Assembly (NCBI GenBank): GCA_947584965.1 | Contig: CANPWQ010000012.1 | Span: forward strand, 1-41,732 | Reading direction: 5' to 3' | DNA: 41,732 bases | DNA from: Candidatus Gastranaerophilales bacterium | GTDB lineage: Bacteria; Cyanobacteriota; Vampirovibrionia; Gastranaerophilales; Gastranaerophilaceae | Part shown: piece after piece, positions 1 to 8,129 of the stretch | Layout: each line of letters starts with the position of its first letter | Numbering within the stretch: position 1 is the first letter of the stretch | Program-made: the position numbers and the translations under genes | Notes under the pieces: model-generated | Told to the model about the DNA's origin: nothing | What the model saw: the letters and a program-made list of their open reading frames with translations, nothing else | The model's database searches: none

Positions 1-345
1 AAATATATTATTATCCCCGGAGTTAATGATAACTTAAATGAAATTGATAAATTTTTTGATTTAATGAAAAAGCTAAATATTGTTGATGTTGCGCTTGATA
101 TTGAAGTAAAGTATGCTCGTGAACATAATAATAAAGATGTTTCAAAACATATCTTCCTGCTTGTTGATTATTTTGAGAAAAAAGCAAAAGAATTAAATAT
201 AAAATTATCAATATACAGTTTTCTTTCTTATGTTATGAAAAACAGAAACATAAAAAAAACAAATTTAATTAATATTAAATTTTTATTTAATTGGTATTTA
301 AAACTCAATAATGATAAAGAAAAAAACCTTATTTATCACAGATAA
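1..345 (+). CDS. Radical SAM protein, C-terminal fragment (group A of the array)
   Basis: The reading frame is open from base 1 and ends in TAA, so the start lies outside the window. It begins with KYIIIPGVNDN followed by an acidic/basic helix. This is the same late-barrel motif (KYI-x3-x-x-ND-x4-E) found in the nine group A radical SAM paralogs between 10.7 and 24.7 kb. The tail of about 114 residues is Lys/Asn-rich. The cluster-binding Cys motif is off the window, so the call rests on this motif and on similarity to the local family. It shows that the paralog family extends at least 10 kb to the left of the main array. Confidence 0.75.
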   Translation, partial: KYIIIPGVNDNLNEIDKFFDLMKKLNIVDVALDIEVKYAREHNNKDVSKHIFLLVDYFEKKAKELNIKLSIYSFLSYVMKNRNIKKTNLINIKFLFNWYLKLNNDKEKNLIYHR

Positions 346-377
346 AAAATTAATACTTGTTAATATTTGTAAGTATG

Positions 378-406
378 TTGACAGAGTTTGAGTTAAAATA
401 TAGAAT
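378..406 (+). promoter_or_regulatory. Sigma70-type promoter
   Basis: TTGACA at 378-383, a 17-nt spacer, then TAGAAT at 401-406. This is a perfect -35 and a 5/6 -10 at ideal spacing. The predicted start is near 413, giving a leader of about 48 nt before the ATG at 461. It probably drives the 461 gene and the sigma factor at 1100. Confidence 0.7.
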
Positions 407-460
407 GTAAAAATTAAATACACTATTATATATATCAGAGAAACAAAATAAATATTATAT

Positions 461-1027
461 ATGCTAAATACATTAATAAAAAATAATAATAAATCAGTTA
501 AAGATTTGGATGCTCTTTTCGAAAATGTTTATCTGCTTCCTCATTGGGAAAAAATTAATCAATTTTCGGTTCAGGAAAAAAAGTGGTTTTCCACAAAAAC
601 TTTTAATCTTGAAATACACAGAAAATTTTCTGCAAGAAACGGGCTTGAAAAATATTTGATAAAAACTAAAAATGACATTAGTTTCGCTTCCATGAATTTA
701 AAAATTTATAAAGATAATGTTTATATTATAGATATAGATTGTCCAGTTTTATCTTTATTTGAGAAGTTAACGAATAAATTACTTCAAATTGCGGCAGAAA
801 AATCATTATATAATACAACCGATAAAGAAGTAAAAATTAATTTATCAATGCCGCTTTTAAAACGCGGTAAAATGAAGCAGATTTTAATTAATTCGGGATT
901 TGAACCTGAAGAAAACCAAAGTAAATATGAAAAAGAAATGTTTGGAGAAACTTACACTTTAAGTGTTGAAAATTCAATATTTTGGCAGAAAAAAATTAAA
1001 CAATCTTCAATTTTAATTAATAAATAA
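461..1027 (+). CDS. Unrecognised protein upstream of a sigma factor gene
   Basis: A 188-residue soluble protein with no signal peptide or membrane segment. I do not recognise a family with confidence. The middle (KDNVYIIDIDCP, then a helix and QIAAEKS) and the end (a helix, INSGFEPEE, KYEKEM) are faintly reminiscent of the second half of a GNAT acetyltransferase fold, where a late strand follows a glycine-containing turn. That is weak. It lies behind a near-consensus promoter, and the next gene, the sigma factor, starts 72 bp after its stop, so the two are probably co-transcribed. No clear Shine-Dalgarno precedes the ATG. Confidence 0.6.
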   Translation: MLNTLIKNNNKSVKDLDALFENVYLLPHWEKINQFSVQEKKWFSTKTFNLEIHRKFSARNGLEKYLIKTKNDISFASMNLKIYKDNVYIIDIDCPVLSLFEKLTNKLLQIAAEKSLYNTTDKEVKINLSMPLLKRGKMKQILINSGFEPEENQSKYEKEMFGETYTLSVENSIFWQKKIKQSSILINK

Positions 1028-1099
1028 TTCATATATATATATGATTTGATATTTGCTTATACTCTATAAAATTGAAATAGGTTATTATATGGCAGAGTT

Positions 1100-1909
1100 A
1101 TGAGCGAAAATAAGGAAAATAATACATATAATAAAATAAAACGGTTATCGGATACGGAGCTTGAAAAACTTTGGGCTGTTTATCTTGCTGATAAATCAAA
1201 CAAAAAGTTTCGTGATTTATTAATTATTCAATATATTTATTTAACAAAATATGTAATAAATCGAGTAAGATTAAGCCTTCCGGCTAATACTCCCGTTGAA
1301 GATATTACAGGATTTGGCGTTGAAGGATTAATAGATGCAATAGAAAAATATTCTCCCGGAAAGGGCGCTCATTTTGAATCTTATGCAATTACAAGAATTC
1401 GCGGTGCGATAATAGATAAAATTCGTTCTCAAGATTGGCTTCCGAGAAGTACAAGAAAAAAAATTAAAGATATTAAACAAGCAGCGGAAACGCTAAAACA
1501 GGAGCTTGGCAGAACCCCTTCTAACGATGAAATCGCAGATTATTTGGGAGTCGATAAAGATAAAATTGTTTCTATTATGTCTGACGATACTTCCATAGGT
1601 TCTCTTTACGAAAAGAAATATACCTCTGATGAAGGCGGTATTGAGCTTATTGATACCATTGAGGACAATAATATTGTTAATCCGCTTGAAAAACTGGAGC
1701 AGCATGATTCAAGAAAAGAACTTCAAAAGGCACTTTCTCAATTGCCCGAACGTGAACGTATGGTTATGGTGCTTTACTATCATGAAAATATGACTCTCAA
1801 AGAAATCGGTGAAAGTATTAATGTTTCAGAATCCAGAGTTTGTCAAATCCACGCTCAAGCTATTATGAAACTTAGAAATATTTTAAATGAGCTTAGGGCG
1901 AGCATTTAG
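1100..1909 (+). CDS. fliA: FliA/WhiG-family alternative sigma factor
   Basis: A 269-residue RNA polymerase sigma factor. Region 2 lies at about residues 40-115 and includes EDITGFGVEGLIDAIEKYSP and FESYAITRIRGAIIDKIR, typical of the FliA/WhiG/SigB class. Region 3 follows (LKQELGRTPSNDEIADYLGV). The C-terminal region 4 has LPERERMVMVLYYHENMTL and a helix-turn-helix ending SESRVCQIHAQAIMKLR. The length and the absence of region 1.1 fit a group 3 sigma factor, which usually directs flagellar or developmental genes. No flagellar gene is in the window, so the symbol is a family assignment, not a proven role. Its last 4 bases overlap the stop of the convergent csaB-like gene. Confidence 0.85.
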   Translation: MSENKENNTYNKIKRLSDTELEKLWAVYLADKSNKKFRDLLIIQYIYLTKYVINRVRLSLPANTPVEDITGFGVEGLIDAIEKYSPGKGAHFESYAITRIRGAIIDKIRSQDWLPRSTRKKIKDIKQAAETLKQELGRTPSNDEIADYLGVDKDKIVSIMSDDTSIGSLYEKKYTSDEGGIELIDTIEDNNIVNPLEKLEQHDSRKELQKALSQLPERERMVMVLYYHENMTLKEIGESINVSESRVCQIHAQAIMKLRNILNELRASI

Positions 1910-2916
1910 CCGAACATTCTTAATTCAAGCTCATTAAAATCATATTCTTCGGTATTTTTTTGCGGTATGTACTTGAATTCGTTAAATTCTTTAAATGTTT
2001 TACCAATATCGTCTTTGCCGTTTATATATTTTAAATTGAATTGTTTTGATATTGTTTCTACTTTTATATCATAATTTATCGGTAAAACTTTTACTCCTGC
2101 TTTTATGGCAATTAAGCAGGCATGATAGCGCATTGCTATTAATTCATCCAATGAACATATATCTTTTATTACTTTATCGTTGGAAGTGTTTTCAATTACT
2201 TTTGCATTAATATTCGGGTTTATTTTATATAATTCTTCTTTAAATCTTTTGCATATTTCAGTATCGAGTTTGTTTTGCAGTGACAGAATTAAAATTTCTT
2301 TATCTTTATAATATGTATTTATATTTTGAGCCAATTTAATAAGAAATTCGTTATCAATCAATCTGCTGTTTCTTAATTGAACACCTGTTTTATTACTTTT
2401 TTCACATACGGGGAGTTTTAAGTTCCATACGGGATCAGCACATATTTTGGCATTTATTCCGTTTTTTTTCAGCAGATTTAAGCTGTTTTCATCACGCAAG
2501 GTTATGTAATCGGCTTTTTTAAGTATTCTCATTGTAATAAACGATAGTGCCTTGTGTTTTATAGGTCCTATGCCCTGGGCAAATATGATTATTCTTTTTT
2601 TGAATATTACCGCCAAAGATAAAATTAACAAATAATATATCAAACTTTTTGCGCTTGTAGAGTCTTGAAGCAGGCTTCCGCCTCCCGATATTAATGTATC
2701 ACAAGATATTATTGCTTTTACAACTTTAAAAACGGAAAAGGAATTTACGCATTTTACCTTTAAGTTTTCGGCTGTTTTTTCGGGTGATGATGAAAACACT
2801 GTGATTTCAGTATCATATTTAAAATTTTTAATATTTTCCGTTAGGATTTTTAATATTGTTTCGTCGCCAAAGTTATCAAATCCGTAATATCCTGATATAC
2901 ATACTCTTTTAGTCAT
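1906..2916 (-). CDS. csaB: CsaB-type polysaccharide pyruvyltransferase
   Basis: A 336-residue protein of the polysaccharide pyruvyl transferase family. These enzymes add a pyruvate ketal from phosphoenolpyruvate to a sugar, in CsaB's case on the secondary wall polymer that anchors S-layer proteins. Visible signatures are the N-terminal GYYGFDNFGDE (about 9-19), SGGGSLLQD, and MRYHACLIAIKAGV near residue 262, which matches the family's MR.HA motif. A good Shine-Dalgarno (AAAGGT) precedes the ATG. It overlaps the PfkB-like gene upstream by 8 bp and is the last gene of a seven-gene leftward operon. Its stop overlaps the sigma factor stop on the other strand. Confidence 0.82.
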   Translation of the reverse strand: MTKRVCISGYYGFDNFGDETILKILTENIKNFKYDTEITVFSSSPEKTAENLKVKCVNSFSVFKVVKAIISCDTLISGGGSLLQDSTSAKSLIYYLLILSLAVIFKKRIIIFAQGIGPIKHKALSFITMRILKKADYITLRDENSLNLLKKNGINAKICADPVWNLKLPVCEKSNKTGVQLRNSRLIDNEFLIKLAQNINTYYKDKEILILSLQNKLDTEICKRFKEELYKINPNINAKVIENTSNDKVIKDICSLDELIAMRYHACLIAIKAGVKVLPINYDIKVETISKQFNLKYINGKDDIGKTFKEFNEFKYIPQKNTEEYDFNELELRMFG

Positions 2917-3856
2917 TTTGACCTTTAAATATCTTATATACTTCTTCGCGATTTGGTATTGATTTTATGGCGCCAATACCTTGAACCTGCAATCCTGCCG
3001 TTATTGTACCCAAATTGGCCGCTTTAAATGCCGACATTCCAGTTGATATTCCATGCAAAAATCCGCCGTTAAAACAATCTCCTGCGCCTGTATCATCGAT
3101 TTTTTCTTCGTTATAAAATTTTATAAATTCCGTTTTTCCGCTGCTTCCTATGTAATAACCTTTTTCTACGTCGGTTTTTACTATTATTGTTGATATTCCT
3201 CTGTCCCATAAATGTTTTATCAGGTTATCAACTGAGGAGGAGTCTAATAATATTTGTGAATCATGTTTTATGTTAAAAAATAATATATCGGTATATTCGG
3301 CTATATCCTCAAATGCTTCTTTTGCTTCTTCCAATGTCCATATTTGTTTTTGATAGTTAGGGTCATAAGCTGTTGTCACGCTGTTTTCTTTTGCAATCTT
3401 AAACGCATATTTTACAGCTTCTCTTGCCGATATTGACAGTGATTGGGTTATTCCTGTCGTATAAATAATTGAAGCACTTTTTATATATTCGGGTGATATG
3501 TCTTCCAGTGATAAATTTGCAGCAGCTGTCTTTCTTCTGTACAGATATAACTGTTTTTCACTGCAATCCTGCCCTAATGCCAGCATATATATTCCGTTTA
3601 TTCCCTGCTGGGGTTTTACGTGCGATATATCAAGCCCTGCTTCCTGCCAGCTTTCAAGCAGATAATCTTTAAAACAGTCCATCCCTATTCTTGAGATGTA
3701 TCCTACTTTTGAGCCCAGTTTTAATGCACTTATCGCTGTTGTTAGTGTGTCTCCGCCGTAATATTTATTCAGGCTTTGCGCATTTGTTAAACTGTATGGT
3801 GTTGATAATTCAATTAAACTTTCACCTATTGTGATTATATCCGGCTTTTCTTCCAT
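2909..3856 (-). CDS. PfkB-family sugar kinase (2-dehydro-3-deoxygluconokinase-like)
   Basis: A 315-residue ribokinase/PfkB-fold kinase. The N-terminus DIITIGESLIEL, the substrate-lid region YYGGDTLTTAISALKLG and the C-terminal anion-hole/catalytic motif DDTGAGDCFNGGF (Asp as catalytic base) are all present. The GGDT and the SRIGMDCFKDYL segments resemble 2-keto-3-deoxygluconate kinases, but PfkB substrates cannot be assigned safely by eye; a ketose or nucleoside is also possible. The start is supported by AAAGGA 4 nt before the ATG. It overlaps csaB by 8 bp, so translation is probably coupled. The pairing suggests an intracellular sugar-processing role. Confidence 0.82.
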   Translation of the reverse strand: MEEKPDIITIGESLIELSTPYSLTNAQSLNKYYGGDTLTTAISALKLGSKVGYISRIGMDCFKDYLLESWQEAGLDISHVKPQQGINGIYMLALGQDCSEKQLYLYRRKTAAANLSLEDISPEYIKSASIIYTTGITQSLSISAREAVKYAFKIAKENSVTTAYDPNYQKQIWTLEEAKEAFEDIAEYTDILFFNIKHDSQILLDSSSVDNLIKHLWDRGISTIIVKTDVEKGYYIGSSGKTEFIKFYNEEKIDDTGAGDCFNGGFLHGISTGMSAFKAANLGTITAGLQVQGIGAIKSIPNREEVYKIFKGQND

Positions 3857-3932
3857 AATCCTTTTATCCTCGGCAACAGAGATATTTCCTTTTCACTTTA
3901 CTTTATCAAAAAAATTACTGATAATCAATTTA

Positions 3933-4727
3933 TTAATTGATTACTCTTAGTTTTGAAATATGATTTTCTTTATTTGTTATTTTTAATTCTTTTATTCTTT
4001 TGGTTATTTCTTTGTAATTTTCTATATTTAAGTTACTTTTTATATATTTTTTATAATATCTTTTTGCCCCCGAATAATTACCCAGCTTTTCATAGCATAT
4101 TCCTATTGCAAGATTTGCCCTGTAATAATCAGGTGCCATTTTTATTACTTCTTTAAATACTTTTGCACAATTAACATAATCTTCTATGTGCATATAAAGG
4201 GTGCCTTTTTGTATGTATGCTCTTAAATATTGCGGGAATACATCATTTATTCGGGCATATATTTTTAATGCCATTTCTTCTTCTTCAATCATTTCATGTA
4301 CTAACGCCAATTGCATTTGTATATCGGGATTATCGGGTTCTAATCTGATTGATGATATTAAATATTTTATTCCGTTTTCAAAGTCGCCGTTTATTATATG
4401 GCACATTGCAAGCTCTTTTTGTATTTTTATATCATCGGGTGCTATTTTTTCAGCCTTTTTTAAACTGTTTATTGCCTTGGTATAACTGTTTAAATTTTTA
4501 TATGCCAGTCCTAAACCTATGTATGATGAAGCATTGTTCCTGTTAATAAAAATTGATTTTAAATATTTTTCTACGGCTTCTTTATATTTATTACCGTTTC
4601 TTAGACGTTCAGCCTGCTTATAGTAGCTGTATGCAGACTTTTTTACCTGCTTGGTTTTAACATGTTCCGTATTTTTATTCGCCTGTATCCCCAATGAAAT
4701 ATACCCCGTTTTATTATTTATCTTCAA
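3933..4727 (-). CDS. TPR repeat protein, 264 aa
   Basis: A scaffold-type protein made of tetratricopeptide repeats. From about residue 33 to 235 there are at least six 34-residue units with the W/L-G-Y-A-F-A-P pattern, for example a unit ending SYIGLGLAYKNLNSY and another ending YRANLAIGICYEKLGNY. There is no signal peptide or membrane span. The N-terminus MKINNKTGYISLGIQ has a short Asn/Gly-rich segment before the repeats. The start codon is TTG; no alternative Met lies nearby. It sits in the leftward operon between the sugar kinase and the thioesterase. Its partner is unknown. Confidence 0.8.
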   Translation of the reverse strand: MKINNKTGYISLGIQANKNTEHVKTKQVKKSAYSYYKQAERLRNGNKYKEAVEKYLKSIFINRNNASSYIGLGLAYKNLNSYTKAINSLKKAEKIAPDDIKIQKELAMCHIINGDFENGIKYLISSIRLEPDNPDIQMQLALVHEMIEEEEMALKIYARINDVFPQYLRAYIQKGTLYMHIEDYVNCAKVFKEVIKMAPDYYRANLAIGICYEKLGNYSGAKRYYKKYIKSNLNIENYKEITKRIKELKITNKENHISKLRVIN

Positions 4728-4804
4728 TTCTAGAAAATATTATAATTTCGGGATATAGTCTTTAGATTAAACTTTATTGACCTTTAGTTCAATATTCTTT
4801 TATG

Positions 4805-5227
4805 TTATTGATTTTCTGTTTTTACTGCCGATAAAAAAGCATTTAATATATTATCGGGCATTCTTCGATACATTTTTCCGCTTTCGCTGTTTATTGCAAC
4901 TATTGTTGTTTGGGCTGTTACTCTAAGAGTATTGCTCGATTTTTCATATACCTTATGTTCAAAAGTTACGCTTAACGGTTTCACTTCCGCAATGTGAGTT
5001 TTTATTATTATTCTTTCGTTCATTTTTGCTGAAGATTTATATCTTATATTCATTTCTACTACGGGAAAAAGTATGTTATTTTTTTCAAGCGCATCCAGCT
5101 TTAACCCCAATTTTTCAACAATTTCAACCCTTGCCGCTTCAAACCATTTTGTATATGCTCCATGCCAGACAACTCCGTATGAATCCGTATCTGCGTATAA
5201 TATACGAATTTCCTGTGTGTATTCCAA
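4805..5227 (-). CDS. Hotdog-fold acyl-CoA thioesterase (YbgC/4HBT family)
   Basis: A 140-residue single-domain protein. The N-terminal segment IRILYADTDSYGVVWHGAYTKWFEAAR holds the YbgC/4-hydroxybenzoyl-CoA thioesterase signature, with the catalytic Asp in ADTDSYGVVWH. The second half fits the hotdog sheet (IIIKTHIAEV, VTFEHKVYE). Members hydrolyse acyl-CoA thioesters in the cytoplasm. YbgC itself is associated with the Tol-Pal locus in Proteobacteria, which is absent here. The start is TTG, supported by GAGGA 5-6 nt upstream. It lies 15 bp after the stop of the large TPR gene, so it is almost certainly in the same operon. Confidence 0.85.
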   Translation of the reverse strand: MEYTQEIRILYADTDSYGVVWHGAYTKWFEAARVEIVEKLGLKLDALEKNNILFPVVEMNIRYKSSAKMNERIIIKTHIAEVKPLSVTFEHKVYEKSSNTLRVTAQTTIVAINSESGKMYRRMPDNILNAFLSAVKTENQ

Positions 5228-5242
5228 TTTTATCCTCTTTCT

Positions 5243-6841
5243 TTATGTAAATAAATCCTGTATTTTTTCTTGAATATCGGCAGGGTCTAATTCCTGAGTA
5301 TAAGTGTTTATGTCTAAAGCTATTTGATATAACTTTGCCGCTTCCACTTTATCTCCTTTTAATGCTATCGAACGTGCAAGGTTATAATGCGCCAGTGCGT
5401 AATTAGGATTATACTTTTTTGCCGCTTCAAATAATTCTATGGCTTTTTGTACTCTGCCTAAATCATCCAAATATATAACTCCAAGATTGTTATAGGCTAT
5501 ATCATAAGTATTATCATATTTAATTGCTTTTTCATACTCTTTTATAGCTTCTTCCAAATCACCTTTGCCCCAGTATAAATAACCTAAATTACAATGTAAT
5601 CGCGGATTGTTTGGGGATGTTTCCAATGCCTTTTTGTATATTATTAAAGCATTATCGTATGCACCTTTTTCAAAAAATACATTACCTAAATTTAAGTAAA
5701 TGTCGATATCTTCAGGATTTAAGTTAAATGCCTGCTGATATGATGAAATTGCAGCATCTAAATTTTGGATGTTTTCTTGAAATATAAATCCTAATGTTTG
5801 TGCTACAACACTTGTCCATTTTGGATTTGGATTTAATGTTAATGCTGTTTGGTAATGGTTTATTGCTTCATCTGTTTCTCCGCATAAATATAAATATTGT
5901 GCCAGACGGCAGTGAAAATCAGCCGAATACGGCTTTAGTTCTATCATTTTTTTACAGATTTCTATTGCATTTTCAAAATCTCTTACTTCTTCATATAATT
6001 GGCACAGATAATAATATGCTCGGATATTCAATGAATCAAGCCATATTGCCATTTTGTATTCACAGATTGCATCTTCATACCGTTTTAATTCATAATATAT
6101 ACAACCTAAATTTATATATAATTCTACATACCCGGGAGCTTTATCCAATGTTTTTCTAAATAAATCAACTACTTCTTGAGTACAACCTTTTGTAAATACA
6201 ATAATTGATATTTTTAAGAGTATCGGTATAAATTTTAAGTATGATAATTCTCTTAAAACAGATTTCATTGCGTATTTATCAAACGGCAAAGTAATAAATG
6301 ATGCCAGTAATTTTGTTATTTTTTGATACCAATTTGCTTTATTTGATAATGACAATATACTATATACTAAATAATAAGCTCTTGAAGATTGAAGCGGAGA
6401 TATTTTTACTGCTCTTTCCGCCTGTTCTTTTGCTTCTATTAAATCACCTTTTTTCATTGCAATTTCAGCAAGCATGAAGTGGGCTTCCGATAGTTTGGAA
6501 TCATGCTCCAAGGCTAATTTAAAGTAATTTAATGCTTTATCAAGTTCTCGTTTATAGTAAAATGCCATTCCGATTTTATAATAAATTTCTGCCGAATTAA
6601 CATCACTTTCCAGTGCTCTTTGGTATTCTGTTATTGCTTCATCTGCATATTGCTGAGCTTGATATATGTCTAAATGCTTTTCCATATATAAATCGCCGAG
6701 TTTTATATGTAAATTGGCATTATTTTCGTCACTGTTTATCGCACCGCGGCACATATCTATTGCTTTTTGGATTTCACCTTTTTTGCGGAATCTGTCTATT
6801 TCTTTATTTAATTTTTTATTTTCAGTTGTTGTTTTATTCAT
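5243..6841 (-). CDS. Large TPR repeat protein, 532 aa
   Basis: Tetratricopeptide repeats fill most of the 532 residues. One block runs from about 15 to 150 (ANLHIKLGDLYMEK, AEIYYKIGMAFYYKRELDKAL, AHFMLAEIAMKKGDL). A second runs from about 230 to 525 (VELYINLGCIYYELKRYEDAI, IYLNLGNVFFEKGAYDNAL, PRLHCNLGYLYWGKGDLEEAI). Between them, at about 170-225, is a hydrophobic stretch without a clear repeat pattern (KFIPILLKISIIVF). No signal peptide is visible. TPR proteins act as protein-protein scaffolds. The operon partners (M16 peptidases upstream, thioesterase downstream) suggest an envelope or secretion-related role, which is only an inference. Confidence 0.85.
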   Translation of the reverse strand: MNKTTTENKKLNKEIDRFRKKGEIQKAIDMCRGAINSDENNANLHIKLGDLYMEKHLDIYQAQQYADEAITEYQRALESDVNSAEIYYKIGMAFYYKRELDKALNYFKLALEHDSKLSEAHFMLAEIAMKKGDLIEAKEQAERAVKISPLQSSRAYYLVYSILSLSNKANWYQKITKLLASFITLPFDKYAMKSVLRELSYLKFIPILLKISIIVFTKGCTQEVVDLFRKTLDKAPGYVELYINLGCIYYELKRYEDAICEYKMAIWLDSLNIRAYYYLCQLYEEVRDFENAIEICKKMIELKPYSADFHCRLAQYLYLCGETDEAINHYQTALTLNPNPKWTSVVAQTLGFIFQENIQNLDAAISSYQQAFNLNPEDIDIYLNLGNVFFEKGAYDNALIIYKKALETSPNNPRLHCNLGYLYWGKGDLEEAIKEYEKAIKYDNTYDIAYNNLGVIYLDDLGRVQKAIELFEAAKKYNPNYALAHYNLARSIALKGDKVEAAKLYQIALDINTYTQELDPADIQEKIQDLFT

Positions 6842-6876
6842 ATTCCTATATTGATATTACCATATTATTCCGTCTT

Positions 6877-8118
6877 TTAACATATAATTCCTGCTTCCGT
6901 TAAATGTTTCTTCGGGGCAAGTACGCTTATTACTGCAGGTTTTGAGAAATATTTTTTGGCAGTTTCCTTAATTTCTTCTTTTGTTACTTTTTTTATCTTT
7001 TCTATTAATTCATCCTCAAAATTATATCCGATTCCGAGAAATTCATAATATCCTTTTAACACGGATTCAAGCATATTCGTTTCCTGATAAAATTGTCTTT
7101 TACCTATTGCATTATTCTTTGCATTTTCCAGCTCTTCATCGCTTACATATTCTGTCATTATTTTAGTTATTTCTTTATCAAATCCCGATATTGAGGTTTT
7201 GATATTTTTAGGTTCGGTTCCTATATATACAAAGAAATGTCCGCCTAACGCGCATGGCTCATATACACTTCTTACAGTATATGCCAGTCCTTGTTTCTCT
7301 CTTAATTCTAAAAACAATCTTGAAGACAGCCCCGACGACCCCAGTATTGTATTTAACAATATAATTGACGGGTATTCTTCACTATATATTGACGGGAATA
7401 ACCACCCTTGAAATATTTGAGCTTGATTTGCGTCTTCTTTTTCAACTATTGATAAAGTTTGATTTTCTATTGGGGTTATCTTCTTTCTTTCATCTTGTGA
7501 ATGTACACTTTTTAAATTGCTTAAATACTTGTTCAGTAATTCTTTTACGGCAGTTTCTTCAACATCACCTATAACACATATATTTTTTCGGGAATTATTT
7601 TTTATCTCATTGTATGCGGTTATTATTTCTTCTTTTGTAATTGTATTAATTTCATTTATTATTTCCTGTCTTCCCGTACCGTAGGAATGATTTTTAAATA
7701 TATTTCTATAATAGTTATCTTGAGCATTAACTTTTGCGGAATCTAAGTCAGCCAAAAACTCGCCTTTTATTTTTTCTGCTTCTTTTTGATATTCTTCAAA
7801 TGTTGAATTTTCTATGATATCTTCAAAAATTTCAAGTGCTTTTTCTATATCTTCATTTAAACATTGGAGTTTTACTCTTATATAATCCGCTTTCTTTTCA
7901 ATACATAAGTCAATTGCATTTTCATCAAGATAATTTGCAATTTGTTCTGATGTTCTTGTCTGCGTTCCCTGATACATCAATTGTGTCATTATGTAATAAA
8001 GTCCTGATTTTTTTTCATCTTTATTTAGTCCCATATACATTGCAAGCGCAATGCGCGGAGTATTTTTATTCCGTTTTATGAGTGCTTCTATTCCGTTTTT
8101 TAATGTATATTTTTCCAT
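6877..8118 (-). CDS. M16 peptidase, non-catalytic subunit
   Basis: A 413-residue member of the M16 (pitrilysin/mitochondrial processing peptidase) family. The N-terminal domain aligns with the catalytic partner encoded just upstream, but the zinc motif HxxEH is replaced by YYIMTQLMYQG, so this subunit cannot bind the metal. The second domain keeps the family's RLFLELREKQGLAYTVRSVYEP region. This is the classic heterodimer arrangement (alpha/beta, or Sphingomonas-type pairs), in which one subunit supplies zinc and the other the R/Y substrate-binding pair. AAGG precedes the ATG, and the start is 11 bp after the catalytic gene's stop. No signal peptide is visible. Confidence 0.88.
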   Translation of the reverse strand: MEKYTLKNGIEALIKRNKNTPRIALAMYMGLNKDEKKSGLYYIMTQLMYQGTQTRTSEQIANYLDENAIDLCIEKKADYIRVKLQCLNEDIEKALEIFEDIIENSTFEEYQKEAEKIKGEFLADLDSAKVNAQDNYYRNIFKNHSYGTGRQEIINEINTITKEEIITAYNEIKNNSRKNICVIGDVEETAVKELLNKYLSNLKSVHSQDERKKITPIENQTLSIVEKEDANQAQIFQGWLFPSIYSEEYPSIILLNTILGSSGLSSRLFLELREKQGLAYTVRSVYEPCALGGHFFVYIGTEPKNIKTSISGFDKEITKIMTEYVSDEELENAKNNAIGKRQFYQETNMLESVLKGYYEFLGIGYNFEDELIEKIKKVTKEEIKETAKKYFSKPAVISVLAPKKHLTEAGIIC

Positions 8119-8129
8119 GATTAACCTTT

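Noticed and set aside
6613-6903. Many long hydrophobic plus-strand frames across the leftward operon (for example 6613-6903)
   Set aside because: These are antisense shadows of Lys/Glu-rich TPR and peptidase genes, with no ribosome sites.
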